Made by a program: the position numbers and the translations under genes. A stretch of 61,621 nucleotides of DNA from Candidatus Sericytochromatia bacterium (GTDB lineage Bacteria; Cyanobacteriota; Sericytochromatia; S15B-MN24; JAQBPE01), in assembly GCA_035285325.1 (NCBI GenBank), contig JAYKJB010000062.1:1-61621 (forward strand), given 5' to 3'. The notes under the pieces are model-generated. The model was not told where the DNA came from. It searched no databases and was given only the letters and a program-made list of their open reading frames with translations. Shown here one piece after another: positions 16,577 to 25,967 of the stretch. The first letter of the stretch is position 1. Every line of letters starts with the position of its first letter.

Positions 16577-18283
16577 TCAGGCCTCCCACATCGGAATCCG
16601 AACCCCGCGTTCCCGGGCCGCTTCGGCAGCTTCCTCGTAACCAGCATCGACGTGGCGGATCACCCCCATGCCCGGGTCACTGGTGAGCACGCGCAGCAGG
16701 CGACGCTCCGCCTCGGGGGTCCCATCCGCCACGATCACCATGCCGGCGTGCAAGGAATAGCCAATGCCCACCCCGCCCCCGTGATGCAACGAGATCCAGG
16801 ATGCCCCTCCCACGGCGTTGATGAGGGCATTGAGGTAGACCCAGTCCGCAATGGCATCCGAACCGTCTTTCATGGCCTCCGTTTCCCGGTTGGGAGAGGC
16901 CACCGAGCCGCAGTCGAGGTGATCGCGGCCAATCACGACCGGTGCGGACACCTCGCCCTGCGCCACCATCTGGTTGATCAGGCGCCCCAGACGCGCGCGC
17001 TCCCCATATCCTACCCAACAGATGCGGGCAGGCAGACCCTGGAAATGAACCTGTTCCCCGGCCATACGAATCCAGCGGCAGAGGTGCGCATCGTCCGCAA
17101 ACTCGCGCAGAATCATCGCATCGATGGCCCGGATGTCGGCCGGATCGCCCGACAACGCTGCCCAGCGGAAAGGCCCCTTGCCCTCACAGAAGAGCGGACG
17201 GATGTAGGCCGGTACGAAGCCCGGATAATCGAACGCCCGCGCGACGCCGTGATCCAACGCCACCTGACGCAGGTTGTTGCCGTAGTCGAAAACGATCGCC
17301 CCGTGGTCTTTCATGGCCAGCATGGCTCGCACGTGCGCCGCGCAGGCCTCCCCCACAGCCTTCAGGTAGGCGGAGGGTTCCGCCGCGCGAAAGACCTTGG
17401 CCTCCTCCACCGTCTGGCCTGGCGGGATGTAGCCGGTCATCAGGTCGTGGGCACTGGTCTGATCCGTCACCACGTCCGGTATCATCCCGCGAGAGACCAT
17501 TTCCGGAAGCAACTCTGCGGCATTGCCTTCCAAAGCAATGGAACAGGCTTCTCCCGCCGCCGCGGCCGCCTGCGCGGCCGCCCAGGCGGCATCCAGGCTG
17601 GTAAAGGCCTGCTGAACGTAGCCGGTCTCACGGCGGCGGGCAATCCGAGAAGCGTCCACCTCGATCGCCAGCACCACGCCATCGTTCATGGTGACAGCCA
17701 GCGGTTGAGCCCCTCCCATGCCGCCGAGGCCGGCCGTCACGGTGATGCGCCCGCGCAGGCTTCCGCCGAAATGCTGGCGCGCCAGCGCGCCGAAGGTCTC
17801 GTAGGTCCCTTGCAGGATGCCCTGCGTGCCGATGTAGATCCAGGACCCGGCCGTCATCTGGCCGAACATGGTCAAACCAGCCGCTTCCAGGCGTCGAAAC
17901 TCATCCCAGGTGGCCCAGTGTCCGACCAGGTTGGAATTCGCGATCAAGACCCGCGGGGCATCGGGATGAGAGGGAAAGCGACCGACGGGCTTCCCCGACT
18001 GCACCAGCAGCGTCTCGTCATCCTCCAGCGTCAGCAAGGCCTTGACCAGGGCCCTCAAGGCGGGCCAGTCGCGGGCGGCCTTGCCCGTACCGCCGTAGAC
18101 CACCAATTCATCGGGATGTTCGGCCACCTCAGGATCGAGGTTATTCAGCAACATCCGCAGGGCGGCCTCTTGCACCCACCCCTTGCAATGGCGCGTGCTG
18201 CCGCGTGGCGCCCGCAACGGAATGCGGCTCTCACCGGCCAGCAAACGCGGAATGCCCGTATCAGGGGCGATCGTCGTGGTCAT
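16577..18283 (-). CDS. hutU: Urocanate hydratase
   Basis: 568 residues, a full-length urocanase converting urocanate to imidazolone propionate in histidine breakdown. Family motifs are visible: [15 protein letters not shown] near the start, the NAD-site [18 protein letters not shown], and the late [20 protein letters not shown] with the conserved Cys. The ATG has AGGAGAG 8 bases upstream. The usual companions hutH, hutI and hutG are not next to it, so the rest of the pathway must be elsewhere. Confidence 0.97.
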   Translation of the reverse strand: MTTTIAPDTGIPRLLAGESRIPLRAPRGSTRHCKGWVQEAALRMLLNNLDPEVAEHPDELVVYGGTGKAARDWPALRALVKALLTLEDDETLLVQSGKPVGRFPSHPDAPRVLIANSNLVGHWATWDEFRRLEAAGLTMFGQMTAGSWIYIGTQGILQGTYETFGALARQHFGGSLRGRITVTAGLGGMGGAQPLAVTMNDGVVLAIEVDASRIARRRETGYVQQAFTSLDAAWAAAQAAAAAGEACSIALEGNAAELLPEMVSRGMIPDVVTDQTSAHDLMTGYIPPGQTVEEAKVFRAAEPSAYLKAVGEACAAHVRAMLAMKDHGAIVFDYGNNLRQVALDHGVARAFDYPGFVPAYIRPLFCEGKGPFRWAALSGDPADIRAIDAMILREFADDAHLCRWIRMAGEQVHFQGLPARICWVGYGERARLGRLINQMVAQGEVSAPVVIGRDHLDCGSVASPNRETEAMKDGSDAIADWVYLNALINAVGGASWISLHHGGGVGIGYSLHAGMVIVADGTPEAERRLLRVLTSDPGMGVIRHVDAGYEEAAEAARERGVRIPMWEA

Positions 18284-18603
18284 CGCACACTCTCCTCGCT
18301 CACGACGGCACCGCCCCCTTCCGTGTCGCCGACCGCCGTGGTCGTCTGGCGCGGGCGCGCGTCGCTCTCAATCATAGCCGACTTCCCAGGCATCCCAACA
18401 CGGGGAAATCATCCCGGACGTCATACCGCGGACAATCTATGACGAATCGCTATATCCACTATTGCGTTTCGCTATACTTGTGTCATCATGAAAGTGCCGA
18501 CGGCCGAACCGTCGGCCACCCGGACCACGAAGTTCCCGCAAGCGTCGACGGCGACGCTACCGGCGTGATTCCAGACCACCCACCGCTGAAGGAGCCCGAA
18601 ACG
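18284..18603. other. Divergent regulatory region between hutU and etfB
   Basis: 320 bases. CGCTATA occurs twice (18449 and 18470), and a -10-like TATACT (18473-18478) lies about 126 bases before etfB without a clear -35 box. A hairpin (18496-18503 with 18509-18516) would form in the etfB leader. No convincing gene is present. Confidence 0.45.
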
Positions 18604-19383
18604 ATGAAGATCATCGTGTCCCTCAAGGTCGTGCCCGACTTCGAACAAGTGCGCATGGCCCCTGGTTCGACCGCCCTGGACGTGAGCAGCGTGCCGCGCG
18701 TCCCTTACACATTCGACGAACTCGCCCTGGAAGCGGCGCTGCGTCTCAAAGATGCGGACAGCAGCCTGGAGGTCGTCGTGGTGTCGCTGACCAGCGACGC
18801 GGCGAAGGCACGCGAGGTCGTCAAGAAGGCGTTGGCGATGGGGGCGGACAAGGGCATTCTGGTGGAAGACGCCCAGCTGGCGGACGCCGACACGTTGGCC
18901 CAAGCGCAGGTGCTCCAAGCCGTGACCGAAAAGCTCGGCGAGGTCGGAGTGGTGACCTTTGGCATCCCAGGTATTCAAGGCGAAGCCTTCAACACCGGCG
19001 CAGAAGTGGCGGGTTTGCTGGGCTGGCCGCTGGTCTCGTATGCCAGTGAGTACAAGCTGAGCGGCACGACGGCCGAAGTGATCCGGCACGTGGAGAAAGG
19101 CAAGCAGACGGTCGAGGTCGCGACTCCCGCGGTCGTCAGTGTCGGCAAGTTCCCGTGGGACCCACGCCTACCAACCTTCAAAGGCATCATGAGCGCCAAA
19201 AACAAGCCACTCGACACCTGGTCACTGGGCGACCTCGGTCTGTCTGGTGGACTGACCCCCAGTGTAAAAACCTCCGCCCTGACGGCGCCCCCAGCCCGCG
19301 GGGCCGGCCGGCGCGTCGAAGGCGACGCGATGGAGACGGCCAAAGAGGCGGTCACGGCCCTCAAGGGCAAGCAGTTCATTTAG
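18604..19383 (+). CDS. etfB: Electron transfer flavoprotein beta subunit
   Basis: 259 residues from ATG 18604 (MKIIVSLKVVPDF; AAGGAG 9 bases upstream). ETF shuttles electrons from acyl-CoA dehydrogenases to the quinone pool via an ETF oxidoreductase. The AMP-binding region (ALAMGADKGILVED) and the late WDPRLPTFKGIMSAKNKPL motif are typical. A Pro/Ala-rich linker precedes the C-terminal TAKEAVTALKGKQFI. It is followed 10 bases later by etfA. The pair fits the fatty- or aromatic-acid catabolic genes at 31-35 kb. Confidence 0.95.
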   Translation: MKIIVSLKVVPDFEQVRMAPGSTALDVSSVPRVPYTFDELALEAALRLKDADSSLEVVVVSLTSDAAKAREVVKKALAMGADKGILVEDAQLADADTLAQAQVLQAVTEKLGEVGVVTFGIPGIQGEAFNTGAEVAGLLGWPLVSYASEYKLSGTTAEVIRHVEKGKQTVEVATPAVVSVGKFPWDPRLPTFKGIMSAKNKPLDTWSLGDLGLSGGLTPSVKTSALTAPPARGAGRRVEGDAMETAKEAVTALKGKQFI

Positions 19384-19393
19384 GAGGAAGACC

Positions 19394-20392
19394 ATGAGCA
19401 ACCAAGGCATCTGGGTCGTCGCCGAGCAGCAAGGCGATGCGCTCGAAAGCACCACCCGTGAACTGCTCGGGAAGGCCCGTGAGTTGGGCAATCAATCCGG
19501 TCAAGCCGTCCACGTTCTGTTGATCGGCAGCGCCTGCCAGGGCGCCGCGCAGGGTCTGGGCGACATGGGCGCTGACCAGGTGTGGGTGGCGGACCACGGA
19601 GACCTCGCGACCTACCGCGCCGAAGCCTTCGGGGCGGTGGCTGCCCACCTGCTGGCGCAGCATCAACCGGCCGTGGCCTTGTTCTCTGCCACCAGCGCCG
19701 GGCGCGACATGGCCGCCTACGCGGCGGCACGCTTGAAGACCGGTGTCGCTCCGGACGCCAACGGCATCCTGGCGGAGGGCGGGCAGTTCAAGGTGACTCG
19801 CCCCATCTTCGGCGGCAACGTGCTGGCCACGTTGGCCACCAGCGGTGGCACCGCCCTGATCACCGTCTTGCCCAAGGCGTTCGAACCGGCAGCCGGCGGG
19901 GCCGGCAAGGCGGGCACGATCAATGCCGTGGCGCTCGAGCCGAATCTGCTGGCGGCGCGTACCAAGGTCAAGGCCTTCGTGGAGGAACTGCAGTCGGGCA
20001 AGATCAACCTGACCGATGCGGAAATTGTGGTGGCCGGCGGGCGGGGCGTCGGGGGGGCCGACAAGTTTGGCATCATCGAAGAACTGGCCCGCGCGCTCGG
20101 CGCGGCGGTGGGAGCCTCTCGAGCCGTGACGGATGCCGGCTGGCGGCCCGCCAATGAACAGATCGGGCAGACCGGTGTCACGGTCAAACCCAAACTCTAC
20201 ATCGCGGCCGGGATTTCAGGTGCAGTGCAACACTGGGTCGGCATGAAGGAAGCAGGCTACATCGTGGCCATCAATACCGACGCAGAGGCCCCGATCATGA
20301 AACAGGCCGACCTGGCGATTGTGGGCGACCTGTTCAAGGTCATTCCCGAGATGGTCAAAGAAATCAGCGCGGCCAAGGGTGTCGCGGCCTGA
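19394..20392 (+). CDS. etfA: Electron transfer flavoprotein alpha subunit
   Basis: 332 residues. TAGGAGGAAG lies immediately before the ATG. The C-terminal FAD domain has the signature AGGRGVGGADKFGIIEELA, RAVTDAGWRPANEQIGQTG and PKLYIAAGISGAVQHWVGM. It pairs with EtfB to hold FAD. A strong terminator (20422-20446) follows the stop, closing a two-gene operon. Confidence 0.97.
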   Translation: MSNQGIWVVAEQQGDALESTTRELLGKARELGNQSGQAVHVLLIGSACQGAAQGLGDMGADQVWVADHGDLATYRAEAFGAVAAHLLAQHQPAVALFSATSAGRDMAAYAAARLKTGVAPDANGILAEGGQFKVTRPIFGGNVLATLATSGGTALITVLPKAFEPAAGGAGKAGTINAVALEPNLLAARTKVKAFVEELQSGKINLTDAEIVVAGGRGVGGADKFGIIEELARALGAAVGASRAVTDAGWRPANEQIGQTGVTVKPKLYIAAGISGAVQHWVGMKEAGYIVAINTDAEAPIMKQADLAIVGDLFKVIPEMVKEISAAKGVAA

Positions 20393-20421
20393 GCCGCGAC
20401 ACCAGTTGTCCTGACGCTTGT

Positions 20422-20446
20422 GCCCGGCCAATGGCCGGGCTTTTTC
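20422..20446 (+). terminator. Intrinsic terminator of etfBA
   Basis: GCCCGGCC/GGCCGGGC (20422-20429 with 20433-20440) with a 3-base loop is followed by TTTTTC, 30 bases after the etfA stop. Confidence 0.9.
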
Positions 20447-20473
20447 GTGCGCATAAGCTCTGAAAACTTCTGC

Positions 20474-20537
20474 CGGCGCAGCGCGCCTCAGGCGCCACGC
20501 CAGAGGTGAGCCGGCGCGGACCAGGCGCCACCCAGGA
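20474..20537. repeat. Two-copy imperfect repeat with GGCGC/GCGCC inverted pairs downstream of parB-like gene 1
   Basis: CCGGCGC followed by CAGGCGCCAC occurs twice (20474-20498 and 20511-20531), 37 bases apart for the CCGGCGC element. Each copy can pair internally (GGCGC with GCGCC). It lies just beyond the 3' end of the ParB-like gene. Confidence 0.4.
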
Positions 20538-20565
20538 GGCGCGGATTGAATGAAGCGGCGGAAGG

Positions 20566-21519
20566 TTATTCTTGGCGCGCCAGCAGCGCCGCCTGATCAG
20601 CCGCCAATGCCACCAGCAGGGCCGCCACTTCCACCGTGCCATCCGCCCGACGCGCTTGTTCCAGCAGCGCATGCGTCTGCAGTGACCCAATGGCCACACG
20701 GCCGGACCGGCCACCGGACTTGCCGGCCAGTCTGGCAGGCCTGCCCCGCGCGGGCTGAGCAGCTTGCAGTGGGGGCAGGGCATCTCCGTCCGGCAAGACG
20801 GTCTCCGGCGCAGCGTTCAGGACCACAGGCAGCATCGCCTTGACCCGGCGGTCCAGTTCGGCCACCGACAATCCCTCGGCAAAGACGGCCGCCACCAGCT
20901 CCGCCTGCTGCTCCTCTGGCACCTGAACAACCGCCCCGGCGTGACGAGGGGTGAAGGGGCGCTGAAGCTTGCCCTCGGGAGTGGCGATCTGGCGTTCGAG
21001 CGCCTCTTGAAGTGGCGACGGCATCTTCAACAAACGCACCCGGTGGTCGACCCAGGCCTTGTTCTTGCCCAGGCGGTCACCCAGCTGAGCGTAAGACCAC
21101 CCCGTCTCGTCGAGCAGGGCCCGCAGGGCGCGGGCCTCCTCCATCGGGGTGATGTCTTCCCGCAGCACATTTTCAACCAGACCGATCTCGCGTGCCAGAC
21201 GGTCATCCAACTCCCGCACCACCACCGGGACCTCCGTCAGGCCTGCCTGGGTGGCGGCGAGCCAGCGGCGCTCGCCTGCCACGATCTGCCAGCGACCGTT
21301 TTCCCGCGGATGAGGACGCACCAGCAGCGGCTGTAACACCCCGTGAACCTTCAGGCTCGCCGCCAGGTCATCGAGCGCCGCTGCGTCGAAAAACTTGCGC
21401 GGCTGGTCAGGATTCGGCGCGAGCTTGTCGAGGGCCAGCTTGCGGCGATCGCCGCCCGCCTGAGGGCCCAAACGGGCCTGCGTGACGTTCAACAACTGGT
21501 CCCAGGTTCCCTCAGGCAC
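20566..21519 (-). CDS. ParB-like CTPase/DNA-binding protein, module 1
   Basis: 317 residues. The N-terminal ParB domain has PNPDQPRKFF, then GERRW at 82-86 (the family's CTP-binding box; the next residues LA replace the usual RA) and ENVLREDITPMEEA from residue 116. A helix-turn-helix follows (YAQLGDRLGKNKAWVDHRV). The C-terminus is not the usual ParB dimerisation domain; it has an Arg/Gly-rich linker and LQTHALLEQARR, a motif shared with the second ParB here (LQTYRLVEEARE). The GTG start uses GGAGGTG inside the 3' end of the ATPase gene and overlaps it by 8 bases. No ParA gene is nearby. Confidence 0.85.
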   Translation of the reverse strand: MPEGTWDQLLNVTQARLGPQAGGDRRKLALDKLAPNPDQPRKFFDAAALDDLAASLKVHGVLQPLLVRPHPRENGRWQIVAGERRWLAATQAGLTEVPVVVRELDDRLAREIGLVENVLREDITPMEEARALRALLDETGWSYAQLGDRLGKNKAWVDHRVRLLKMPSPLQEALERQIATPEGKLQRPFTPRHAGAVVQVPEEQQAELVAAVFAEGLSVAELDRRVKAMLPVVLNAAPETVLPDGDALPPLQAAQPARGRPARLAGKSGGRSGRVAIGSLQTHALLEQARRADGTVEVAALLVALAADQAALLARQE

Positions 21520-22366
21520 GGCTCACCTCCAAGGCCTCCGAGTTCAGCAGTGGCTCGAGCATCAGGCCTGCGAGCGCTGCCTCCTGAACCGCTTCGACCC
21601 CGATCACGTTCTCCCCGCGCCCGTAGGCGATGGGCAACGCATTCCAGCAAATCTGGTTGATTCGACGCGGCAAGCCATTCGCGAGCACGTGCACCAGGTC
21701 GCACGCGGCATCCGTCAGCAGCGCGTCTTCCCGACCAGCGACCCGCGCCCGATGGGCAATCAGACGGCGACTCTCACCTGGGTCGAGGGCCGTGAGCGTC
21801 GCGCGGATGGCCACCCGATTTTCCAGGGCAGGGTTGAGGGCCAGGCGGGTGAGCAATTCCGGCTGCCCCACCAGGACACTGGTGATCAGCTTGCGTCCCG
21901 CGTCCAGGTTGGAGAACTCGCGGAGCAGTTCGAGATGGTTGCGACTCGCATTTTTCCCGAGGTTCTGGCTCTCATCGATGATCAGGACGACATGACGGTC
22001 TTCGGCGGCCAGGTGAATCAGGTGCCCCAACAGGTCGCTCATCTGCTTGCCCTTGCCCCGCCGCAGCGGTAACCCGAGTTCCAGGGCCACCTTCTGCATC
22101 AAGGCGCTTTCAGTCGGATACGAGGCGGGGTTCTGGATATGCACGATCTCGTAGCGGCCGTCCGCCCGCAACACATGGTTGAGCTGCGACAGGATCAGAC
22201 TCTTGCCCGTCCCGAATGGCCCGACCAGTACCGCCAGTGGCTGGCGCTCCGTGATGGCATACAGCAATTTGGCCAGGCTGGCCCGGTGCTGCGACGACAT
22301 GTAGAGCATCCGGACATCGACCGCGTCGATGAAGGGAGACTCACTCAGTCCGAAAAAATCCAGCAC
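21512..22366 (-). CDS. ExeA-like AAA+ ATPase, module 1
   Basis: 284 residues from GTG 22366 (VLDFFGLSESPF; GGAG 8 bases upstream). It has the ExeA/TniB-like layout: the entry motif FFGLSESPF, YMSSQHRASLAKLLYAI, Walker A GPFGTGKS (49-56), Walker B HVVLIIDESQ (Asp131-Glu132) and sensor VLVGQPEL. A lid domain contains GLPRRINQIC. There is no peptidoglycan-binding or membrane domain, so it is cytoplasmic. The coupled ParB gene and the absence of ParA suggest it is ParB's partner ATPase; that is an inference. A paralogous pair lies at 59226-60973. Confidence 0.85.
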   Translation of the reverse strand: MLDFFGLSESPFIDAVDVRMLYMSSQHRASLAKLLYAITERQPLAVLVGPFGTGKSLILSQLNHVLRADGRYEIVHIQNPASYPTESALMQKVALELGLPLRRGKGKQMSDLLGHLIHLAAEDRHVVLIIDESQNLGKNASRNHLELLREFSNLDAGRKLITSVLVGQPELLTRLALNPALENRVAIRATLTALDPGESRRLIAHRARVAGREDALLTDAACDLVHVLANGLPRRINQICWNALPIAYGRGENVIGVEAVQEAALAGLMLEPLLNSEALEVSRA

Positions 22367-22489
22367 GCAGGCACTCCAGAGGTCAGTCGAGACAGCACGT
22401 GGGTGACAGAATAACACCCGCGATGCCGCGCCTGGTGTGATGGAAACCACCGGGAGACGGCCTCTCCTCGGACGGTTCGCAGGATCACT

Positions 22490-23203
22490 TCAGCGCAGGG
22501 TCTCTCCCGGCCTCATCGCCAGGACCTGACAGCCCAGCGAGGCCACCCTCGCTTGAAGGTCTTCAGGCGTGCCGGCCAGCACCGGGAAGGTCCCGAAGTG
22601 CATCGGAATCACCTGCTTCACCCCCAGCAACTCGACCGCCTTGGCCGCCTCGCGCGGCCCCATCACATAGTGTCCCCCGATTGGCAAAATCGCGAGGTCC
22701 GGTCGATACAGCTCCCCGATCAAGGCCATGTCACCGAACACGTTGGTGTCTCCAGCGAAATAAAAGGTGAAGCCGTTCTCCAGCCGCACCACATAACCGA
22801 CCGCCTCCCCGCCGTAGACGATCGAGCCATCGGCTTCCTGAATCCCGCAAGAGTGGTCGGCGTGGACCATGGTCACGTGGACGCCGGCCACTTCGACCGT
22901 GCCGCCCTTGTTCATGTCGAGGGTGCTGGAAACCCCCTGGCGCCCCAGCCAATGGCACAACTCGAAAATGCCCACGGTGGGGCAGGCATGGGCCTTTGCG
23001 AGCGATACCGCGTCGGCGACGTGGTCGAAGTGCCCGTGGGTGAGCAGCATGGCATCCACTCGGGGAAGGTCTTTGAGCGCCTCCGGGCAGGCCGGATTGC
23101 TCTGCACCCAGGGGTCAAGCAGGAGCGACTGCCCTCCCGGGGTGGTGACAGCAAAGGTGGCGTGGCCCAGCCAGGTGAAGGTCGTCTCACGTCCCAGGGT
23201 CAA
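22490..23203 (-). CDS. Metallo-beta-lactamase-fold hydrolase (UPF0173-like)
   Basis: 237 residues. The metal-binding motif THGHFDH is near residue 54, with downstream His and Asp ligands in MVHADHSCG and YFAGDTNVF, and a late PMHFGTFP. The length and opening (TFTWLGHATFAVTTPGG) match the UPF0173 metal-dependent hydrolases. The probable start is TTG 23203 with AAAGGA upstream. The substrate is unknown. Confidence 0.88.
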   Translation of the reverse strand: MTLGRETTFTWLGHATFAVTTPGGQSLLLDPWVQSNPACPEALKDLPRVDAMLLTHGHFDHVADAVSLAKAHACPTVGIFELCHWLGRQGVSSTLDMNKGGTVEVAGVHVTMVHADHSCGIQEADGSIVYGGEAVGYVVRLENGFTFYFAGDTNVFGDMALIGELYRPDLAILPIGGHYVMGPREAAKAVELLGVKQVIPMHFGTFPVLAGTPEDLQARVASLGCQVLAMRPGETLR

Positions 23204-23369
23204 GCGCCACGTCCTTTCTTGGCGGTGCTCGGCGAGAGGGGCTCCCCCTCATCAAGCCGGCCAGGGATGGCCCCATCGCAGCGAGAGGCACGCAGCGAGA
23301 GAACTTCTTGAAGCATACCCAAGCGCTGGAGACGCTTCAAGCGGCGAACAAGCACCCCAGGCATCGGCG

Positions 23370-24884
23370 TCAAAACGGGCGACTCACGCTGAGGGCGAAG
23401 GTGGCGTCGTAGATCTCGTAAAACAACACCGGTTGCTGCAGGTTGTACTCGAAGGTGATGTTGGGCCAGCCTTGGGGGCCCAGGTTCCAGTTGGTGACGA
23501 CTGAGAGGCCGGCCTGTTCGCCGAGCAACGAACCAGGCCCCGGGTTGAGTTTGGGGTCAGAAGCCCACAAGACCTGGGGCTCCTTGATCCCCACCAGCAC
23601 GGCCGGCATCCAACCAGGCCCCATGGAAGGCACCGCCAGAGACAAGCCAGGCGTCAGTTCCGTGACGGCCTTTTCCGACTCGGAATAGACCGCCCCCACG
23701 TTCAGGCGAATGTTGTTCCAGAGCGCCCAGGACATCACGGTCGAGCCTCGCAGGAGGTTGCGGGCCAGGACACCCTCGAAGGAGACCACCACGGCGCCGA
23801 AATTGGCATCGGCCACGACGGTGTAATTGGTGGCGGTCGTGCGGTTCGGCGTGACCCCCCACCAGTCGGGTTGATCCACATCAGCCGCCGCCTTGAGCGT
23901 CAGCCAGTTGGTGACCCGGGCTGCCAGGCCGCCGAGCACCACCGTCGGCGTCACGGCGGTCGCCAGTCGCAGTGGTCCGAACTCCCGGGTCGCAGCCACC
24001 GCCGCCGCACGCGGGCCCCAGCGCACGGTATTGACATCCGGCCCGATGAAGCCGTTGCCGACGATGCCACCCCAGGCGGCGGGATTGTCCGAGGACGGAT
24101 AAAAAATGGAGGCGGGCGAAAACATGCCCACCCGAATTCGCGTGTCAGCCAGGGTGGTGGTGACGTTCGCCCCACCGAAACGCCAATCCGTGTTGGGAGG
24201 CTTGCCACCCCCTGCCGGGCCCGGCATGTTGCCCACGGTCGTGGCCGGCAGGGCGCCATTCATCGAGGCGGCCATCTCCCATCCCTGGGCCGTAGAGGCC
24301 AGATTGAGGCCCAGGTTGCTCCGGGCGAAGGGAGCCTGGTCGTCCTGCGTGTTGTCCATCCAGACGGAGCCGATCGAACCGCTCATCCGCACGGCCGTGG
24401 GCCCGACCGTGTTGGCCTGCTGAAGCTTGTCTTCCCACTGCTTGAGCCGGGGCAGCAGCTCCGTCAAGGCGAGGCTCTCGACCACGGCCTTGACCGCCTC
24501 GACATCGGGCCGCGCCGGTGCCGGGGGGGGAACGGCGGCCACCGCCAAACCCGATGCGACCGGCCTGCCTGCCTGCATGGCGGCCATCACCTTGTCCAGG
24601 GCGGCGGCCAGTTCATAGCGCGACACCCGCTGGTCTCCTCGAAACGAGCCATCGGGAAAACCCGCCATCACCGCATATTTTTTCACCAGGGTTTCGACCG
24701 TCAGAAAGGCCCAATGGTCGACCGGAATATCGCCAAATGCGCCGAAATCGGCTTCTTCCTGCGCAGCGGCGGGAGAGGCGAGCAGCAAGGCGAGGATGCC
24801 GGCAAGCACAGTTTGGCGTCGCAAAGGCCCCAATGCGTCAGACCTTGCCTGGTGACCCGAAAATCGGGCTGCCCTCCCCCGCAC
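23370..24884 (-). CDS. SLH-domain outer-membrane porin-like protein
   Basis: 504 residues if started at GTG 24884. A TTG at 24833 would give a cleaner signal peptide (RRQTVLAGILALLLASPAAAQ) and has AAGG upstream, so 487 residues is a real alternative. After the signal peptide comes one S-layer homology domain (FGDIPVDHWAFLTVETLVKK ... GFPDGSFRGDQRVSRYELA), then a short coiled segment, then a ~370-residue beta-rich, Gly/Asn/Trp-rich region ending in a Phe (SVSRPF), as beta-barrel outer membrane proteins do. SLH-porins tether the outer membrane to the cell wall. It is 12 bases after a MalK-like ATPase gene. Confidence 0.8.
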   Translation of the reverse strand: MRGRAARFSGHQARSDALGPLRRQTVLAGILALLLASPAAAQEEADFGAFGDIPVDHWAFLTVETLVKKYAVMAGFPDGSFRGDQRVSRYELAAALDKVMAAMQAGRPVASGLAVAAVPPPAPARPDVEAVKAVVESLALTELLPRLKQWEDKLQQANTVGPTAVRMSGSIGSVWMDNTQDDQAPFARSNLGLNLASTAQGWEMAASMNGALPATTVGNMPGPAGGGKPPNTDWRFGGANVTTTLADTRIRVGMFSPASIFYPSSDNPAAWGGIVGNGFIGPDVNTVRWGPRAAAVAATREFGPLRLATAVTPTVVLGGLAARVTNWLTLKAAADVDQPDWWGVTPNRTTATNYTVVADANFGAVVVSFEGVLARNLLRGSTVMSWALWNNIRLNVGAVYSESEKAVTELTPGLSLAVPSMGPGWMPAVLVGIKEPQVLWASDPKLNPGPGSLLGEQAGLSVVTNWNLGPQGWPNITFEYNLQQPVLFYEIYDATFALSVSRPF

Positions 24885-24896
24885 GCATTCGGGAAA

Positions 24897-25967
24897 TCAC
24901 AGCAAACGGGCCTCACTGACCGGGTCGAACAGATGCAACTTGGTCGGGTCGACGCCCAGACTCAGCACATCGCCCACCTGGGGGAGTTCACTGTCTTCCA
25001 GTCGCGCCACCACCGGCGCGCCGGTGCCGCGAAGATAGACGAAGCCCTCCGAGCCCATCGGCTCGACCACATCGACCTCGGCGCGATATCCAGGCAGTTC
25101 GGCGGCTATCGGCACCAGATGCTCGGGCCGAAATCCCACCACGACGTCTCCCTCTCGCACGTTCCGTCCTTCGGGCAAGGTGAAGGCGAAGTTTTCACCG
25201 CGCAGGTGCACCCGGCCATCAACGGTGGCTGCCACCCCCCGCACCAGGTTCATTTGCGGCGAGCCAATGAAAGTCGCGACAAACAGATTGGCGGGCCTTT
25301 GATAGACCTCCGCGGGGGTGCCGACCTGCTGCATGTGCCCCGCGTTGAAAATCGCGATGCGGTCGCCCATCGTGAGCGCCTCGGTCTGGTCATGCGTGAC
25401 GTAAACGAAGGTGGTCTGAAGGTCCCGATGGAGTTTCTTGATCTCCGCCCGCATGCTCACGCGCAGTTTCGCATCCAAATTCGAGAGTGGCTCATCCATC
25501 AGGAAGACCTGTGGGTTGCGCACGATGGCACGTCCGAGCGCCACGCGTTGACGTTGCCCGCCGGACAGTTGCTTCGGCTTGCGTTCAAGGAGGTGCTGGA
25601 TTTCGAGGCGCGCCGCCACATCATCCACCACCCGGTCAATCTCGGACTTGGGCGTGTTTCGCAGCTTGAGCGCAAACCCCATGTTCTCGCGCACGGACAT
25701 GTGCGGGTACAGGGCGTAATTCTGGAAAACCATGGCAATGTCGCGGTTCTTGGGCGGCACGTCGTTGACCACGCGATCGCCGATGTACAGGTTGCCCTCG
25801 CTGATCTCTTCCAAGCCGGCAATCATGCGCAAAGCGGTGGATTTTCCGCAGCCGGATGGCCCGACCAGCACCAGAAACTCCCGGTCGGCAATCTCGAGGT
25901 CGAGCCCCTTGATCACGAGGTTATCGCCGTAGCGTTTGATCACGTGATCGAACTTCACGCGGGCCAT
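24897..25967 (-). CDS. Second MalK/UgpC-like sugar ABC ATPase
   Basis: 356 residues from ATG 25967 (MARVKFDHVIKRYGDN). It has Walker A GPSGCGKST, Q-loop FQNYALYPH, signature LSGGQRQRVALGRA, Walker B FLMDEPLSNLDAK and H-loop YVTHDQTEALTM. The C-terminal TOBE domain includes VGFRPEHL, and the protein ends LHLFDPVSEARLL. It resembles the multi-client ATPases (MsiK/UgpC type) that energise several sugar importers. No permease or binding protein is adjacent; the next gene downstream is the SLH porin. Confidence 0.93.
   Translation of the reverse strand: MARVKFDHVIKRYGDNLVIKGLDLEIADREFLVLVGPSGCGKSTALRMIAGLEEISEGNLYIGDRVVNDVPPKNRDIAMVFQNYALYPHMSVRENMGFALKLRNTPKSEIDRVVDDVAARLEIQHLLERKPKQLSGGQRQRVALGRAIVRNPQVFLMDEPLSNLDAKLRVSMRAEIKKLHRDLQTTFVYVTHDQTEALTMGDRIAIFNAGHMQQVGTPAEVYQRPANLFVATFIGSPQMNLVRGVAATVDGRVHLRGENFAFTLPEGRNVREGDVVVGFRPEHLVPIAAELPGYRAEVDVVEPMGSEGFVYLRGTGAPVVARLEDSELPQVGDVLSLGVDPTKLHLFDPVSEARLL

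Noticed and set aside
16652-18442. 596-codon plus-strand frame opposite hutU
   Set aside because: It is a shadow of hutU, rich in Arg/His/Gln, with no motif or ribosome binding site.
22367-22450. Longer start of the first AAA+ ATPase at 22450
   Set aside because: The extra 28 residues look non-coding, while GTG 22366 with GGAG upstream gives the expected FFGLSESPF opening.
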